From positions 1 to 64,000 of the IMG/VR virus record IMGVR_UViG_3300046673_000114: a DNA stretch of 64,000 nt. The stretch is one strand, 5' to 3'. The notes beneath the pieces are model-generated. The model did no database searches, was not told the origin of the DNA, and was given only the letters and a program-made list of their open reading frames with translations. Made by a program: the position numbers and the translations under genes. Position 1 is the first letter of the stretch, and each line of letters starts with the position of its first letter. This document shows positions 41,441 to 49,837 of this stretch, one piece after another. This DNA comes from a virus.

Positions 41441-41629
41441 ATGAAATATCAACTAAGCAAAGGCGCTCATTCCGTCTACGCACTCCAATACCACTTCGTT
41501 CAGTGTGTCAAATATAGGCGCGATGCTTTGGTTGAGCCATGGCTCAGTGAGAACGATTATCCTGTCTTGAAAAAAGTAGACGGCGTTCTTAACTGGGAAT
41601 GGGTTATGTGGCAACTTAGGCAATTATGA
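41441..41629 (+). pseudogene. Truncated TnpA (IS200/IS605 Y1 transposase) N-terminal remnant
   Basis: The first residues KGAHSVYALQYHFVQCVKYR match the N-terminus of IS200/IS605 TnpA (H-S-x-Y-x-L-x-Y-H-x-x-x-x-x-K-Y-R). The family is about 130 residues with HUH and catalytic Tyr later; all that is missing here. After about residue 29 the 62-residue frame continues in unrelated sequence (EPWLSENDYPVLKKVDGVLN). It overlaps the methyltransferase start. It shows that a complete element once existed in this genome. Confidence 0.75.
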
Positions 41630-42315
41630 TAGACACAATAATCTGCGGCGACTGCCTTGAGGTTTTAGAAGAGATGCCTGATAACTATGTGGATGCAATT
41701 ATAACTGACCCCCCTTACTCAAGCGGTGCGCGACGTGACGCAAACGCGAATCTGCGACAGGCGCGTCGTCGAGGGGAAGATAAGCGCGCGTTCAGCAATG
41801 ATACACTCACAAGCAAAACGTTCGCGTGGTTTATGCGGGCGTGCGGCTTACAATGGGCGCGCGTCTTAAAACCAGACGGCCATTTATTAATATTTATTGA
41901 CTGGTATCACGGATATAATATAGCAAACGCATTAGAAACGGCTGGGCTGAAACAGGTTAATTTAGTTGTATGGGACAAGCAGTACTTTGGTATGGGGCAT
42001 TACTTCCGCAATCAGCATGAACTAATATTACATTTTTTAAACTACGAACGTCCAAAACCGTTTGCGCAGAACGTAGGAAACGTTATCTCAATAAAACCAA
42101 TCCGTAACGGAATACACCCAACGGAAAAACCAGTTGAGTTGATAGAACGTATGTTACCCGTGGTAACTAATGAATACGACACCGTTCTCGACCCCTTTGC
42201 GGGCAGCGGCACAATCGCAGTCGCATGCCGTCGCAGCAACCGCCACTATATCTGCATCGAAAAAGAACCAGAATACTGCGCGATTGCTGAGAAACGAATC
42301 GCGGAGATGTTGTGA
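41626..42315 (+). CDS. DNA methyltransferase, beta class (N6-A or N4-C)
   Basis: 229 residues. Motif IV DPPY at 28-31 precedes motif I DPFAGSGTIAVAC at about 187-200, the beta-class order. Between them is the target-recognition region. GIHPTEKPVELIERML before motif I is typical. No restriction enzyme is adjacent, so it is likely an orphan viral methyltransferase for host mimicry, anti-restriction or regulation. ATG overlaps the tnpA remnant by 4 bp. Confidence 0.85.
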   Translation: MIDTIICGDCLEVLEEMPDNYVDAIITDPPYSSGARRDANANLRQARRRGEDKRAFSNDTLTSKTFAWFMRACGLQWARVLKPDGHLLIFIDWYHGYNIANALETAGLKQVNLVVWDKQYFGMGHYFRNQHELILHFLNYERPKPFAQNVGNVISIKPIRNGIHPTEKPVELIERMLPVVTNEYDTVLDPFAGSGTIAVACRRSNRHYICIEKEPEYCAIAEKRIAEML

Positions 42316-42404
42316 ACGCGCGATAAAATCGGAATGGAGCGTATTCCAGAATATAAAGAACTAATGATAGAAACAAATAAAAGAACGAACGTGTTAAAGC
42401 ATTA

Positions 42405-42500
42405 GCTGTTATCGGTGGGTTCTCCGTCGCTGGTCAGCTCACCAATAACGTCGACCGCCGACTTACATTCGGTTAGTCACCTCGTAAGCGGCGGTTAACT
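42405..42500 (+). other. Two stem-loops between methyltransferase and next gene
   Basis: TTATCGGTG pairs with CACCAATAA (about 42408-42449), then ACCGCCGACTTAC with GTAAGCGGCGGTT (42454-42466 and 42484-42496, one bulge), followed by AACTTTTATT. This could be a terminator or a structured leader of the next gene, whose ATG is at 42510. Confidence 0.5.
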
Positions 42501-42509
42501 TTTATTCAT

Positions 42510-42878
42510 ATGAAAAAACAATGCGCGTGCGGGACGGTTTTGCTCTATGCTAAAGAGCGGGGTATTGTTATTCTTCAGTGTCCTAACTGTGGTCGACACT
42601 ATTCTCTTGGATATATCTATAACGAGATAGAAACCTCATTACCGCTCGACGTCACCGATAGAAAAATACTATCGTATCTATGCGCGAAACCGTGTTGCAC
42701 ACCCCTAGAGATATGCGCGCTCTTCGACGACGAAGCACCGTCATATGATACGATTCTACGTAAAGTGCAAAGACTAGCTAGACACGGCTACGTTGAAGCG
42801 CAGAAAAGAAAGAACGGCCGGTGGATTTACTACGCCACCGAAAAGCTAGAGAGTTTAAATCGAGGTGAAAGGCGCTGA
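42510..42878 (+). CDS. Zinc ribbon + winged-helix regulator
   Basis: 122 residues. CACGTVLLYAKERG and LQCPNCGRHY form a zinc ribbon (residues 4-28). The C-terminal half, VTDRKILSYLCAKPCCTPLE to RLARHGYVEAQKRKNGRW, is a winged helix with a basic wing. A DNA-binding transcription regulator is likely. The close stem-loops upstream could be part of its control. Confidence 0.65.
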   Translation: MKKQCACGTVLLYAKERGIVILQCPNCGRHYSLGYIYNEIETSLPLDVTDRKILSYLCAKPCCTPLEICALFDDEAPSYDTILRKVQRLARHGYVEAQKRKNGRWIYYATEKLESLNRGERR

Positions 42879-42959
42879 GTTGCCACTAAGAAACAGCTTA
42901 GAAAACCCTTTATACGTAACCTTTAAAGAATTAAGCAGCTCATCGCCCACCAAATATAT

Positions 42960-43496
42960 ATGCAAAAACCAAACTTCTCGGAAGACCTCGCATTTTCATT
43001 AGACCCATTACACGCTGAGATGATGGATACATTTTATATCGATTTCTTCGGCGCGATGGGTCTAGAAGTAGTAGAGGTTAAACACATCACCGACCGAGCA
43101 GAACAGAAAAAAGGCTACGATAAGCTCATTAAGCTCGATAACGGGCAGTTTATCCGCGTGGAAGAAAAACGAGATAGATACGTTACAGGAAATTTAGTAC
43201 TAGAGTTATGGTCGGACTCGGATAGAAAAAGAGGGTGGTTGTACACCAGTACTGCCGATTTTCTTTGTTATCATTTCATTAATACGGGAATCACTCATAT
43301 GCTTCCAATGCCGCTATTACGGCGCGCGTGGATGCTTAACGAAAAGTTATGGCTAGACGTCTACGACGAGAAACATATTAAAAATCGCGCATGGACGACG
43401 ATAATACTTCCCGTACCTGTGACCGTTCTTCGTGCTGCGCTTATGGAAGCGATGGAGCACGACCACGTTTTAATAGCTGAGAAGTGTTTAGTTTAA
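42960..43496 (+). CDS. PD-(D/E)XK-like nuclease candidate
   Basis: 178 residues. QKKGYDKLIKLDNGQFIRVE followed by EKRD gives a D...(x)n...E-x-K pattern. This with LVLELWSDSDRKRGWLYTST and ADFLCYHF is the arrangement of phage PD-(D/E)XK nucleases of the Holliday-junction or recombination type. A TATA-like CTTTATACG at about 42907-42915 is upstream. Catalytic residues are inferred. Confidence 0.5.
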   Translation: MQKPNFSEDLAFSLDPLHAEMMDTFYIDFFGAMGLEVVEVKHITDRAEQKKGYDKLIKLDNGQFIRVEEKRDRYVTGNLVLELWSDSDRKRGWLYTSTADFLCYHFINTGITHMLPMPLLRRAWMLNEKLWLDVYDEKHIKNRAWTTIILPVPVTVLRAALMEAMEHDHVLIAEKCLV

Positions 43497-43808
43497 ATGA
43501 TTCACCCACGACCTAAACCACTATCGTCATATCCTGCTCACGAGAAAAACAGCCTAGAGCAGATACCGATATTAACCTATGAAGTAGGCGATTTGGCTAA
43601 GATGTTTGCTTATGCTCATCGCTATAGGTTGGTCGATAAAGAGAGAAGTAAAGGCTATAGAATCGAAGCGCGAATAGCCGCTTCTGATGTTATAGCTCAA
43701 ATGGTCGTGATGTGTGAGCGCGAAGGCTGGAATTTTTATGAAGTGAAGAAGCTCGGCGAGGAACGCTTTAGGGAGAAAATAGAGCGGCATAGGCTCTATA
43801 AAGAATAA
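43497..43808 (+). CDS. Helical protein, faintly MazG-like (103 aa)
   Basis: TAA of the previous gene touches its ATG. The part YEVGDLAKMFAYAHRYRL and IEARIAASDVIAQMVVMCER resembles the E-x-G-D-L-A-K and E-x-A-D helices of MazG-like NTP pyrophosphohydrolases, but the full E-E-x-x-E motif is not clear. It may be a nucleotide-pool enzyme or a diverged relative. Overlaps the next start by one base. Confidence 0.4.
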   Translation: MIHPRPKPLSSYPAHEKNSLEQIPILTYEVGDLAKMFAYAHRYRLVDKERSKGYRIEARIAASDVIAQMVVMCEREGWNFYEVKKLGEERFREKIERHRLYKE

Positions 43809-44374
43809 TGGCATACAAAGACCCCGAGAAGAAAAAGGAACGCGATAAAGCGTATCACATAGCGAATAGAGAAAAACGAAACGCGTATGCTCGGCAATGG
43901 CGTGAGAAAAATCGAGAGAAACTTTATATAACTCAAAAAGCGTGGCGAGATTCTCATAGAGAGCACATCTTACAAAATAAAAAGGAGTATTATCAGAAGA
44001 ACCGCGAGAAAATTCTAGAACGTGAAAAAGAGCGCTATAACGAGAAGCGGGGTAATCCGAAATATATCGCGAAGCATAGAGAGTACGGTCGTAAGCATCG
44101 TCAAAAAATACGCGATATAGTTATTGCGCACTACGGTGGCGATTCACCCCACTGTATGTGTTGCGGCGAAACAACTCTACAGTTCTTAACAGTGCATCAT
44201 ATTAATGGAGATGGTGCGGCCCATAGGCGCTCGATTGGTAATTCTGGTTTATATGAGTGGATTATAAAGCATAACTATCCTACGGGGTTAGAATTACAAT
44301 GTTGGAACTGTAATCTAGCAAGTTATCAGTATGGGATATGTCCTCATAAAATAAAAGAAGGCGATAAATTTTGA
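43808..44374 (+). CDS. HNH endonuclease, viral homing type (copy 3)
   Basis: 188 residues. Residues 1-100 are a Lys/Arg/Glu coiled segment with YARQWREKNREKLYITQKAW-type repeats. Then CMCCGETTLQFLTVHHINGD, GAAHRRSIG, and LELQCWNCNLASYQYGICPH. It overlaps the glycosyltransferase start by 4 bp. The charged repeat N-terminus replaces the zinc fingers of copies 1 and 2. Confidence 0.85.
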   Translation: MAYKDPEKKKERDKAYHIANREKRNAYARQWREKNREKLYITQKAWRDSHREHILQNKKEYYQKNREKILEREKERYNEKRGNPKYIAKHREYGRKHRQKIRDIVIAHYGGDSPHCMCCGETTLQFLTVHHINGDGAAHRRSIGNSGLYEWIIKHNYPTGLELQCWNCNLASYQYGICPHKIKEGDKF

Positions 44375-45363
44375 AAATATTATTTGTATGCAGAAAGCGC
44401 GGCCCCTACGGATACTTATCATCGGGGCTTTTTAATTCGGTGAAGTTTCTCGTCGATATGCTCGACGATATGGGGATAGACTCGAGAATGGTCGACGTGG
44501 TTAATAACAACCAAATCGATAAAGAAGTTAAGTCGTACCAGCCGACTCATGTTATAATAGAAGCGCTATGGGTCGTTCCTAAGAAGTTTAAAGTTCTCAT
44601 GGAACTTTACCCTAATGTGGAGTGGGTCGTGAGACTTCATTCGGACATACCATTCCTAGCAAACGAGGGTATAGCTTTTGAATGGTTATTCGAGTATATA
44701 ACAAACGGGGTAACAATCGCTTCGAATAAAGAAAGCGTGGCTAAGTTGCTTACGAAGGTTCTTCGAACGGAAGTAAAGTACCTACCGAATTATTATCCCG
44801 TCACGAATGAACCCTTCGAGCACGGTGCTAAGCACGGCGACACGCTAAACGTGGGTTGTTTCGGCGCGATTCGCCCCCTAAAGAATCAGCTCGCACAGGC
44901 GTTCGCGGCCATTCGATTCGCCGATGAACAAAATAGAAGACTAAGATTCCATATGAACGTCGGGAGGGTCGAGGCGTGCGGCGAGACAATCGAGAGAAAC
45001 ATACGTGCCGTTTTTAAGAACCTTCCGGGGCATCACGAGCTTATAACTCATAAATGGTACGACCACGACGAATTCACGAAATTATGTAAAAAGATGAATG
45101 TAGGTATGCAGGTTTCTTTTTCTGAGACCTATAATCTAGTTACTGCTGATTTCGTAAACGTAAATGTGCCAGTGGTGGTTTCTAGTGAAGTGCGGTGGGT
45201 TTCTAAAGAGTGCGTAACGAGTCCGAATAACATAGAGAGCATAGTTAAAACGATGAGTCGAGTATTCAACGATGGTAAACTCGTTCGCGCGAATCGTGAG
45301 TTGCTCATTTGGGAAGACGTAAAAACTAAAACCGCGTGGGCGGCATTTTCACTCGAGGGATAA
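44371..45363 (+). CDS. Glycosyltransferase, GT-B fold
   Basis: 330 residues with TTG start overlapping the HNH stop. N-terminal MKILFVCRKRGPYGYLSSGL is a GT-B nucleotide-free domain opening. LNVGCFGAIRPLKNQLAQAF marks the second domain (G-x-x-x-x-x-K-N), and SFSETYNLVTADFVNVNVPV is the GT4-like sugar-nucleotide site with its E. It probably adds a sugar to host surface glycans, virion proteins or DNA. Immediately followed by a nucleotide-sugar dehydrogenase, which suggests a joint pathway. Confidence 0.75.
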   Translation: MKILFVCRKRGPYGYLSSGLFNSVKFLVDMLDDMGIDSRMVDVVNNNQIDKEVKSYQPTHVIIEALWVVPKKFKVLMELYPNVEWVVRLHSDIPFLANEGIAFEWLFEYITNGVTIASNKESVAKLLTKVLRTEVKYLPNYYPVTNEPFEHGAKHGDTLNVGCFGAIRPLKNQLAQAFAAIRFADEQNRRLRFHMNVGRVEACGETIERNIRAVFKNLPGHHELITHKWYDHDEFTKLCKKMNVGMQVSFSETYNLVTADFVNVNVPVVVSSEVRWVSKECVTSPNNIESIVKTMSRVFNDGKLVRANRELLIWEDVKTKTAWAAFSLEG

Positions 45364-46682
45364 TGGACGCGTTTAAAGGGCTTATTTCTGAAAAATCCGC
45401 GAGAATAGCGGTAATTGGATTAGGCTACGTCGGCTTATCTACTGCTGTTGCGTTCGCAGACGCTGGCTTTCAAACGGTCGGCGTCACGCGCACACAGAGC
45501 AAAGTAGACACATTAAACGCCGGGAATAGTTACCTACCCGACGTGCAGCGGGACACTATAATTAGCTCACTCGTCGGTAGCGGATTATTAAAGGCAACAA
45601 CTAATGTAGAAGAAGCAGTTGAATGTAGCGATGTTATTATTATTACGGTTCCTACGCCGCTCACGAAGTCAATGGAACCCGACCTAACGGCGATTAAAGA
45701 TGTAGGTAAACAAATAGGTAAAACATTAGATACGGGGCAGCTTATCATCCTAGAATCGACCGTCTATCCCGGCGTTACCGAAGACGTGTTAGCACCACTT
45801 CTCGAAGAATCGGGGCTTAAAGCAGGTAAAGATTTCGGATTAGCCTATTGTCCCGAGAGATATAACGTAGGAGATATAGCTCATTCTATATCGAATACGC
45901 CTCGAATCGTGGGCGGCATAACCGATGAATGGGGTAGCTTAGCGGTAGAGCTGTATCTTCATATTACAAAATACGTGTCTCTCGTTAAGAACATTAAGAC
46001 CGCAGAAGCCACGAAGTTAACAGAGAACATTCAACGAGACGTAAACATTGCCTTAATGAACGAACTAGCGGTAGCATATCCAGAGATGGGGGTTGACATA
46101 GAAGACGTCATAGACGCAGCGAGCACGAAATGGAACTTTAACGTTTATAATCCGGGCGCAGGGGTTGGTGGAGAATGTTTACCAGTTAACGCGTATTATC
46201 TCACCTACCGCGCGCAGCAGCTCGGGCATTATCTCCCACTCATACGAACCGCGCGATTAGCGAATGATGCTATGCCTTATCATGTCGTTAAACTCACACT
46301 CGACGCACTACGACAACATCAGTGTAAGATAGACGATTCGCGCGTAACGGTTCTAGGGGTGTCATACAAACCAAACATTGCAGACCGGCGCGGAAGCCCG
46401 AGCTATGAAGTTATAGATACGTTAAAGAACCACGGTGTTGAGGTGCGCGTTAGCGACCCGTACCTTCCATATAATGAGATAGAAGTTGACGTTCTCGACG
46501 ACACCGATGTAATAATTCTTATGACCGCGCATATGGAATACCTAACGCTCGATTTTAAAGAAATAAAAGAATGGGTAAGAACGCCGATTATCATCGACGG
46601 GCGTCGAAGGCTTAATGGTGAATATCTAAAAAGTTTAGGATTTACGTATAAAGGGGTAGGCGTGGTAAATGGAAGTTATTGA
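45363..46682 (+). CDS. UDP-sugar 6-dehydrogenase (UDP-GlcDH / WecC type)
   Basis: 439 residues from ATG 45363 (TAATG with the glycosyltransferase; an open frame upstream lies in that gene). Rossmann motif VIGLGYVGL (18-26), VPTPLT, ESTVYPG, YCPER, the conserved ELLKLTEN-like KTAEATKLTEN region and the catalytic Cys272 in GVGGECLP, then a C-terminal NAD-binding part VLGVSYKPN. The usual GGHC is GGEC here. It oxidises UDP-hexose C6 to a uronate. Best guess is WecC-like or UDP-glucose dehydrogenase, making an acidic sugar donor for the linked transferase. Confidence 0.85.
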   Translation: MDAFKGLISEKSARIAVIGLGYVGLSTAVAFADAGFQTVGVTRTQSKVDTLNAGNSYLPDVQRDTIISSLVGSGLLKATTNVEEAVECSDVIIITVPTPLTKSMEPDLTAIKDVGKQIGKTLDTGQLIILESTVYPGVTEDVLAPLLEESGLKAGKDFGLAYCPERYNVGDIAHSISNTPRIVGGITDEWGSLAVELYLHITKYVSLVKNIKTAEATKLTENIQRDVNIALMNELAVAYPEMGVDIEDVIDAASTKWNFNVYNPGAGVGGECLPVNAYYLTYRAQQLGHYLPLIRTARLANDAMPYHVVKLTLDALRQHQCKIDDSRVTVLGVSYKPNIADRRGSPSYEVIDTLKNHGVEVRVSDPYLPYNEIEVDVLDDTDVIILMTAHMEYLTLDFKEIKEWVRTPIIIDGRRRLNGEYLKSLGFTYKGVGVVNGSY

Positions 46683-47061
46683 ACCGAATCTAGTTACTAT
46701 CCCCGCTGAAGACCAAATCTATGAGCTAATTAAGCTCATTAAAGATAGTCGCGGTAATAAAGTTGATTTTCTAATGGGGCCTCTATGGCGCGAAGATACG
46801 ATAACATATGATGGAAAGCTCGTATCGCGTATCTATCATTTAATAAACCACCATATTTACATTGTGCAGACTCTCGGCGTAGCGGGTAAGAATGTTTACC
46901 TACGTGTCTCAGGCCGTGGAAACGTGAATGAGATTACAAAAGAAGAAGCAATAGAAATAATAGGTCTACGTAAAGGCTACATTGAAGACAGCGACTTAAG
47001 GGATATTGGGCCGAATGATGACCCCGAAATACCATATCTAACATCGACATGCGACTGGTGA
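46669..47061 (+). CDS. Hypothetical protein (130 aa)
   Basis: Overlaps the dehydrogenase by 14 bp. Begins MEVIEPNLVTIPAEDQIYEL and has a beta-rich middle with IYIVQTLGVAGKNVYLRVSG. No family recognised. Coupled to the glycan genes by overlap. Confidence 0.5.
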   Translation: MEVIEPNLVTIPAEDQIYELIKLIKDSRGNKVDFLMGPLWREDTITYDGKLVSRIYHLINHHIYIVQTLGVAGKNVYLRVSGRGNVNEITKEEAIEIIGLRKGYIEDSDLRDIGPNDDPEIPYLTSTCDW

Positions 47062-47063
47062 AA

Positions 47064-47645
47064 ATGACGGAAAGGGTTTGTTCTAATTGTCATAAGCCGT
47101 TCGACGAACCTCACGAGTTTAAGCAGTGTGATAGGTGCCGCAAAATAGGGCGCGAAACTAAGCTCAAATGGTGGCACGAAAAAAGAAGAACGGCGGCAGG
47201 TCCCGTGTGCTCAATATGTCTTAAACCACACGACGGAAAATACAAAACTTGTGAGCGATGCCTTAGCTATAAGCGAAAATTTCGTAAAGAGCATCCAGAA
47301 GCCGACAATGAATGGTATCTAGCGCACCGGGACGAACTGCTTAAGAAATCTAAAGAATACCGTGAACAGACCCGCTTGATGGTTTTGACACATTATTCTA
47401 ACGGGGAAACTCCGCGCTGCGCTTGTTGTAACGAACAAAATATTGAGTTTCTTTGTATAGACCATATAAACGGAGGGGGGCGTCAGCATAGAAAACAGCT
47501 AATAAAGAGCGGGATAACCCCGTATCTTTGGCTTGTTAGGAATGATTTTCCAGAAGGTTATCGGGTTCTTTGTTGGAACTGTAACTCATCACTCGGACTT
47601 TACGGATATTGTCCCCACGATAAGGTGCCAAACTGTGATTTTTAA
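47064..47645 (+). CDS. HNH endonuclease, viral homing type (copy 4)
   Basis: 193 residues from ATG 47064 after CTGGTGAAA; ATG 47049 in the same frame is possible. Zinc pairs CSNCHKPFD, CDRCRK, CSICLKPHDGKYKTCERC, then CACCNEQNIEFLCIDHINGG, RQHRKQL and RVLCWNCNSSLGLYGYCPHD. Strong paralogy to 47981, which shares the C-x-x-C-x-K-x-H-D-G-K-x-K-T-C start. Confidence 0.85.
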   Translation: MTERVCSNCHKPFDEPHEFKQCDRCRKIGRETKLKWWHEKRRTAAGPVCSICLKPHDGKYKTCERCLSYKRKFRKEHPEADNEWYLAHRDELLKKSKEYREQTRLMVLTHYSNGETPRCACCNEQNIEFLCIDHINGGGRQHRKQLIKSGITPYLWLVRNDFPEGYRVLCWNCNSSLGLYGYCPHDKVPNCDF

Positions 47646-47646
47646 A

Positions 47647-47844
47647 ATGCAAGAGCTAAGATTAATCGGTGAAGAACTACACGAGGTCCCGATACAGTGG
47701 GAGGGACACATCGGTAGGCTACGTTGTCGAAAAAGTTGTTGGCAGCCTATTCGTGGTATTACGCTTCGACGCTGCTACGATTGTAAAAACTATGCCGGTC
47801 GGACTAAAAAGGTGGTATTTTGCGTGCTAAAAGTAAAAGAGTGA
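47647..47844 (+). CDS. Small Cys/basic protein (65 aa)
   Basis: ATG 47647 just after the HNH stop. RLRCRKSCWQPIRGITLRRC and YDCKNYAGRTKKVVFC carry five Cys. Possible zinc site. Unknown role. Confidence 0.45.
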   Translation: MQELRLIGEELHEVPIQWEGHIGRLRCRKSCWQPIRGITLRRCYDCKNYAGRTKKVVFCVLKVKE

Positions 47845-47981
47845 ATAGAATAAAGTGTGAGTGTGAGGCGAGCCACAATTTTAATTATATTTACGTTAGT
47901 GGTTTTACGGTAGATGATAAAAAGTCGGGCATCCGGCAGCATTGTGAAAAATGCGTACGCGCACAAAAAGATGAGGATTAA
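47841..47981 (+). CDS. Tiny zinc-binding protein (46 aa)
   Basis: GTG start overlapping the previous stop. KCECEASHNFNYIY and RQHCEKCVRAQ form two Cys pairs. Its TAA overlaps the next HNH ATG. Confidence 0.45.
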   Translation: MNRIKCECEASHNFNYIYVSGFTVDDKKSGIRQHCEKCVRAQKDED

Positions 47982-48502
47982 TGAATATCTGTTCTCAGTG
48001 TCATAAGTCACACGACGGTAAGTTTAAAACGTGCGAGCCGTGTTTAGACCACACTCGTAAATGGCGAAAGGAGAATCTTAGAAGAAATCGAGAGATAGGT
48101 CTTACGTATTATTATGCACATCAAAAAGAAATATTAGAGAAAGGCCACATATACCGTCAAGTAAATCGAGAGAAAGAAAACGCACGTCAGCAACGGTGGC
48201 GCAAAGAGAATCCAGAACGATTAAAAGAACAGAGACAAGATAAACGATTTATGGTGCTACAGTACTATTCGCGTAGTGATATACCCTTCTGCGACTGCTG
48301 CGGCGAAAAAACATTAGAGTTTCTATGTATCGACCATATAAGTGGAAATGGTAATGAGCATAGGCGCGAAACTAAAAAAGCGCCGATTTATGCTTGGTTA
48401 ATTCAGCATAACTTTCCAGACGGATTTCGAGTTTTATGTCATAATTGTAATCTATCATTAGGTTTTTATGGCTATTGTCCGCATAAGAGTAAAGAGGTAT
48501 AA
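47981..48502 (+). CDS. HNH endonuclease, viral homing type (copy 5)
   Basis: 173 residues. CSQCHKSHDGKFKTCEPC, an Arg/Glu-rich linker, CDCCGEKTLEFLCIDHISGN, NEHRRETK and RVLCHNCNLSLGFYGYCPHK. It lies only about 340 bp after copy 4, so the two may come from local duplication and both cut near here. Confidence 0.85.
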   Translation: MNICSQCHKSHDGKFKTCEPCLDHTRKWRKENLRRNREIGLTYYYAHQKEILEKGHIYRQVNREKENARQQRWRKENPERLKEQRQDKRFMVLQYYSRSDIPFCDCCGEKTLEFLCIDHISGNGNEHRRETKKAPIYAWLIQHNFPDGFRVLCHNCNLSLGFYGYCPHKSKEV

Positions 48503-48503
48503 A

Positions 48504-49298
48504 ATGGTGCTTAGAAGAGAATATAAGGGAGGGATAGGTCGCGTTTATGTGGATGAGAATGACCGAGAGTACCCCTCAGTAACTACCGTCTTACAGACGC
48601 TCTCAAAGGGGCCGTGGTTAGAACGGTGGCAAGACACGATGCGCGTTAACCACTTTACAGAGACATTCGATAAACACATTGAAAGCCTCGACGGAGATAC
48701 GCGTAATAAAGTAAATAAAGAAAAGGTTCATCGTATCTTTAAAAGCGCACTAGCCGCGCCTAATAATTATAGAGATATGAAGGGCGCACAGGGTGACTTT
48801 TATCATAAGATGCTCGAGTCGTATTTAAAAGACGATAAAGGCGAACATCCGGTAGAGTGGTATCTCGCGCAGGACGAGAGAGCGGAAAAGGTATTAAATA
48901 ACTTTAAAAAATGGGTGTGGAAGACGCAGTTAAAACCGATAAAGGTCGAACATTATCTACACTCAACGAAATACGGTTTCGCTGGAACCGTTGATTTAGT
49001 TGGTACGCAGACAACAAAAGACGGCGATAAGGAGTTAGTTCTAGTAGATTTTAAGACGGGAAGCGTGCAGAAAGACCAGTTGCTTCAATTAGCCGCGTAT
49101 GCTAAAGCATACGAAGAACGATTCTTCTTACGACCTAAACGAGCTTTCTTTTTAAAGGTCGACGTCGATGCGGGGTCGGTAGGTGAACAATTACGGGTAG
49201 AAAATGGCACCCTAGAACAATTATTTGAGCTATATATGTGCTCATTTAGATTATGGTGCTGGCGGAATGATGTTAAGTTTCAAGTGTTAGATGAGTGA
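48504..49298 (+). CDS. RecB/Cas4-like PD-(D/E)XK exonuclease
   Basis: 264 residues from ATG 48504 (an open start at 48468 lies in the HNH gene). YPSVTTVLQTLSKGPWLERW, an early part with GAQGDFYHKMLESYL (the H-x-x-x-E helix), then GFAGTVDLV and LVLVDFKTGSVQKDQLLQLA at about residues 160-190. The G-x-x-D...D-x-K-T-G...Q-L-x-x-Y motifs are those of RecB-family nucleases used for recombination in phages. Probably works with the ssDNA-binding-like protein at 40570. Confidence 0.8.
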   Translation: MVLRREYKGGIGRVYVDENDREYPSVTTVLQTLSKGPWLERWQDTMRVNHFTETFDKHIESLDGDTRNKVNKEKVHRIFKSALAAPNNYRDMKGAQGDFYHKMLESYLKDDKGEHPVEWYLAQDERAEKVLNNFKKWVWKTQLKPIKVEHYLHSTKYGFAGTVDLVGTQTTKDGDKELVLVDFKTGSVQKDQLLQLAAYAKAYEERFFLRPKRAFFLKVDVDAGSVGEQLRVENGTLEQLFELYMCSFRLWCWRNDVKFQVLDE

Positions 49299-49512
49299 AT
49301 TCGATAATTTGGATAGGCTTTCTATCGAGGAATTCAATAAACTATTAAACGATTTAGCGCGTAGTAACATAACGAGTAAAACAAAAGTAAGAGTATATGA
49401 CGCACGATTTACGGTCGACCACACAATTAACACGTGTAAATATGACACTAAGGCTATGCAGAGGCTCGAGCGAAGAGTAGTTCGTGAGAGCTGGAACTTT
49501 AAAGGGGTGTAA
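49291..49512 (+). CDS. Small protein (73 aa), unknown
   Basis: Overlaps the exonuclease by 8 bp. DNLDRLSIEEFNKLLNDLAR then a basic beta part. Contains TTAACACGTGTAAA-like DNA within the coding region. No family. Confidence 0.45.
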   Translation: MSEFDNLDRLSIEEFNKLLNDLARSNITSKTKVRVYDARFTVDHTINTCKYDTKAMQRLERRVVRESWNFKGV

Positions 49513-49513
49513 G

Positions 49514-49738
49514 ATGGCTAAAGAGTATGTGGTTCAGGATTTAGAAGACGAGAACCGTACCTTAAAAGAAGATGTGGAGTTTTTAGGGGCGATTCACGAA
49601 ACCGATAGAAAACGAATCGAAAAACTCGAAGAAACAATTTCTATACTACGTAGTCAGCTCGAGGACGAGGCCGATAAGAAATGGGAGCTTCAACAAGAAT
49701 TAAATCGACTTAAACCTGATACGGGGATGAAGATATGA
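49514..49738 (+). CDS. Coiled-coil protein (74 aa)
   Basis: ATG 49514 after GGGGTGTAAG. Heptads run through residues 8-68 (KLEETISILRSQLEDEADKK). Possibly a scaffold or partner for the recombination genes. Unknown role. Confidence 0.5.
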   Translation: MAKEYVVQDLEDENRTLKEDVEFLGAIHETDRKRIEKLEETISILRSQLEDEADKKWELQQELNRLKPDTGMKI

Positions 49739-49815
49739 GCTGGTTTAGTAATAAGGGAAAAGAATTAAAGATAGTGGAATGTAAAAAAATGCCGGAATTA
49801 ACCGAAGAAGAATAA
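49735..49815 (+). CDS. Tiny peptide (26 aa)
   Basis: ATG overlaps the coiled-coil gene end. 26 residues, Lys/Glu-rich. It could be only spacer; weak support. Confidence 0.25.
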   Translation: MSWFSNKGKELKIVECKKMPELTEEE

Positions 49816-49837
49816 TAAAAGTTGGAGAACATAAAAC

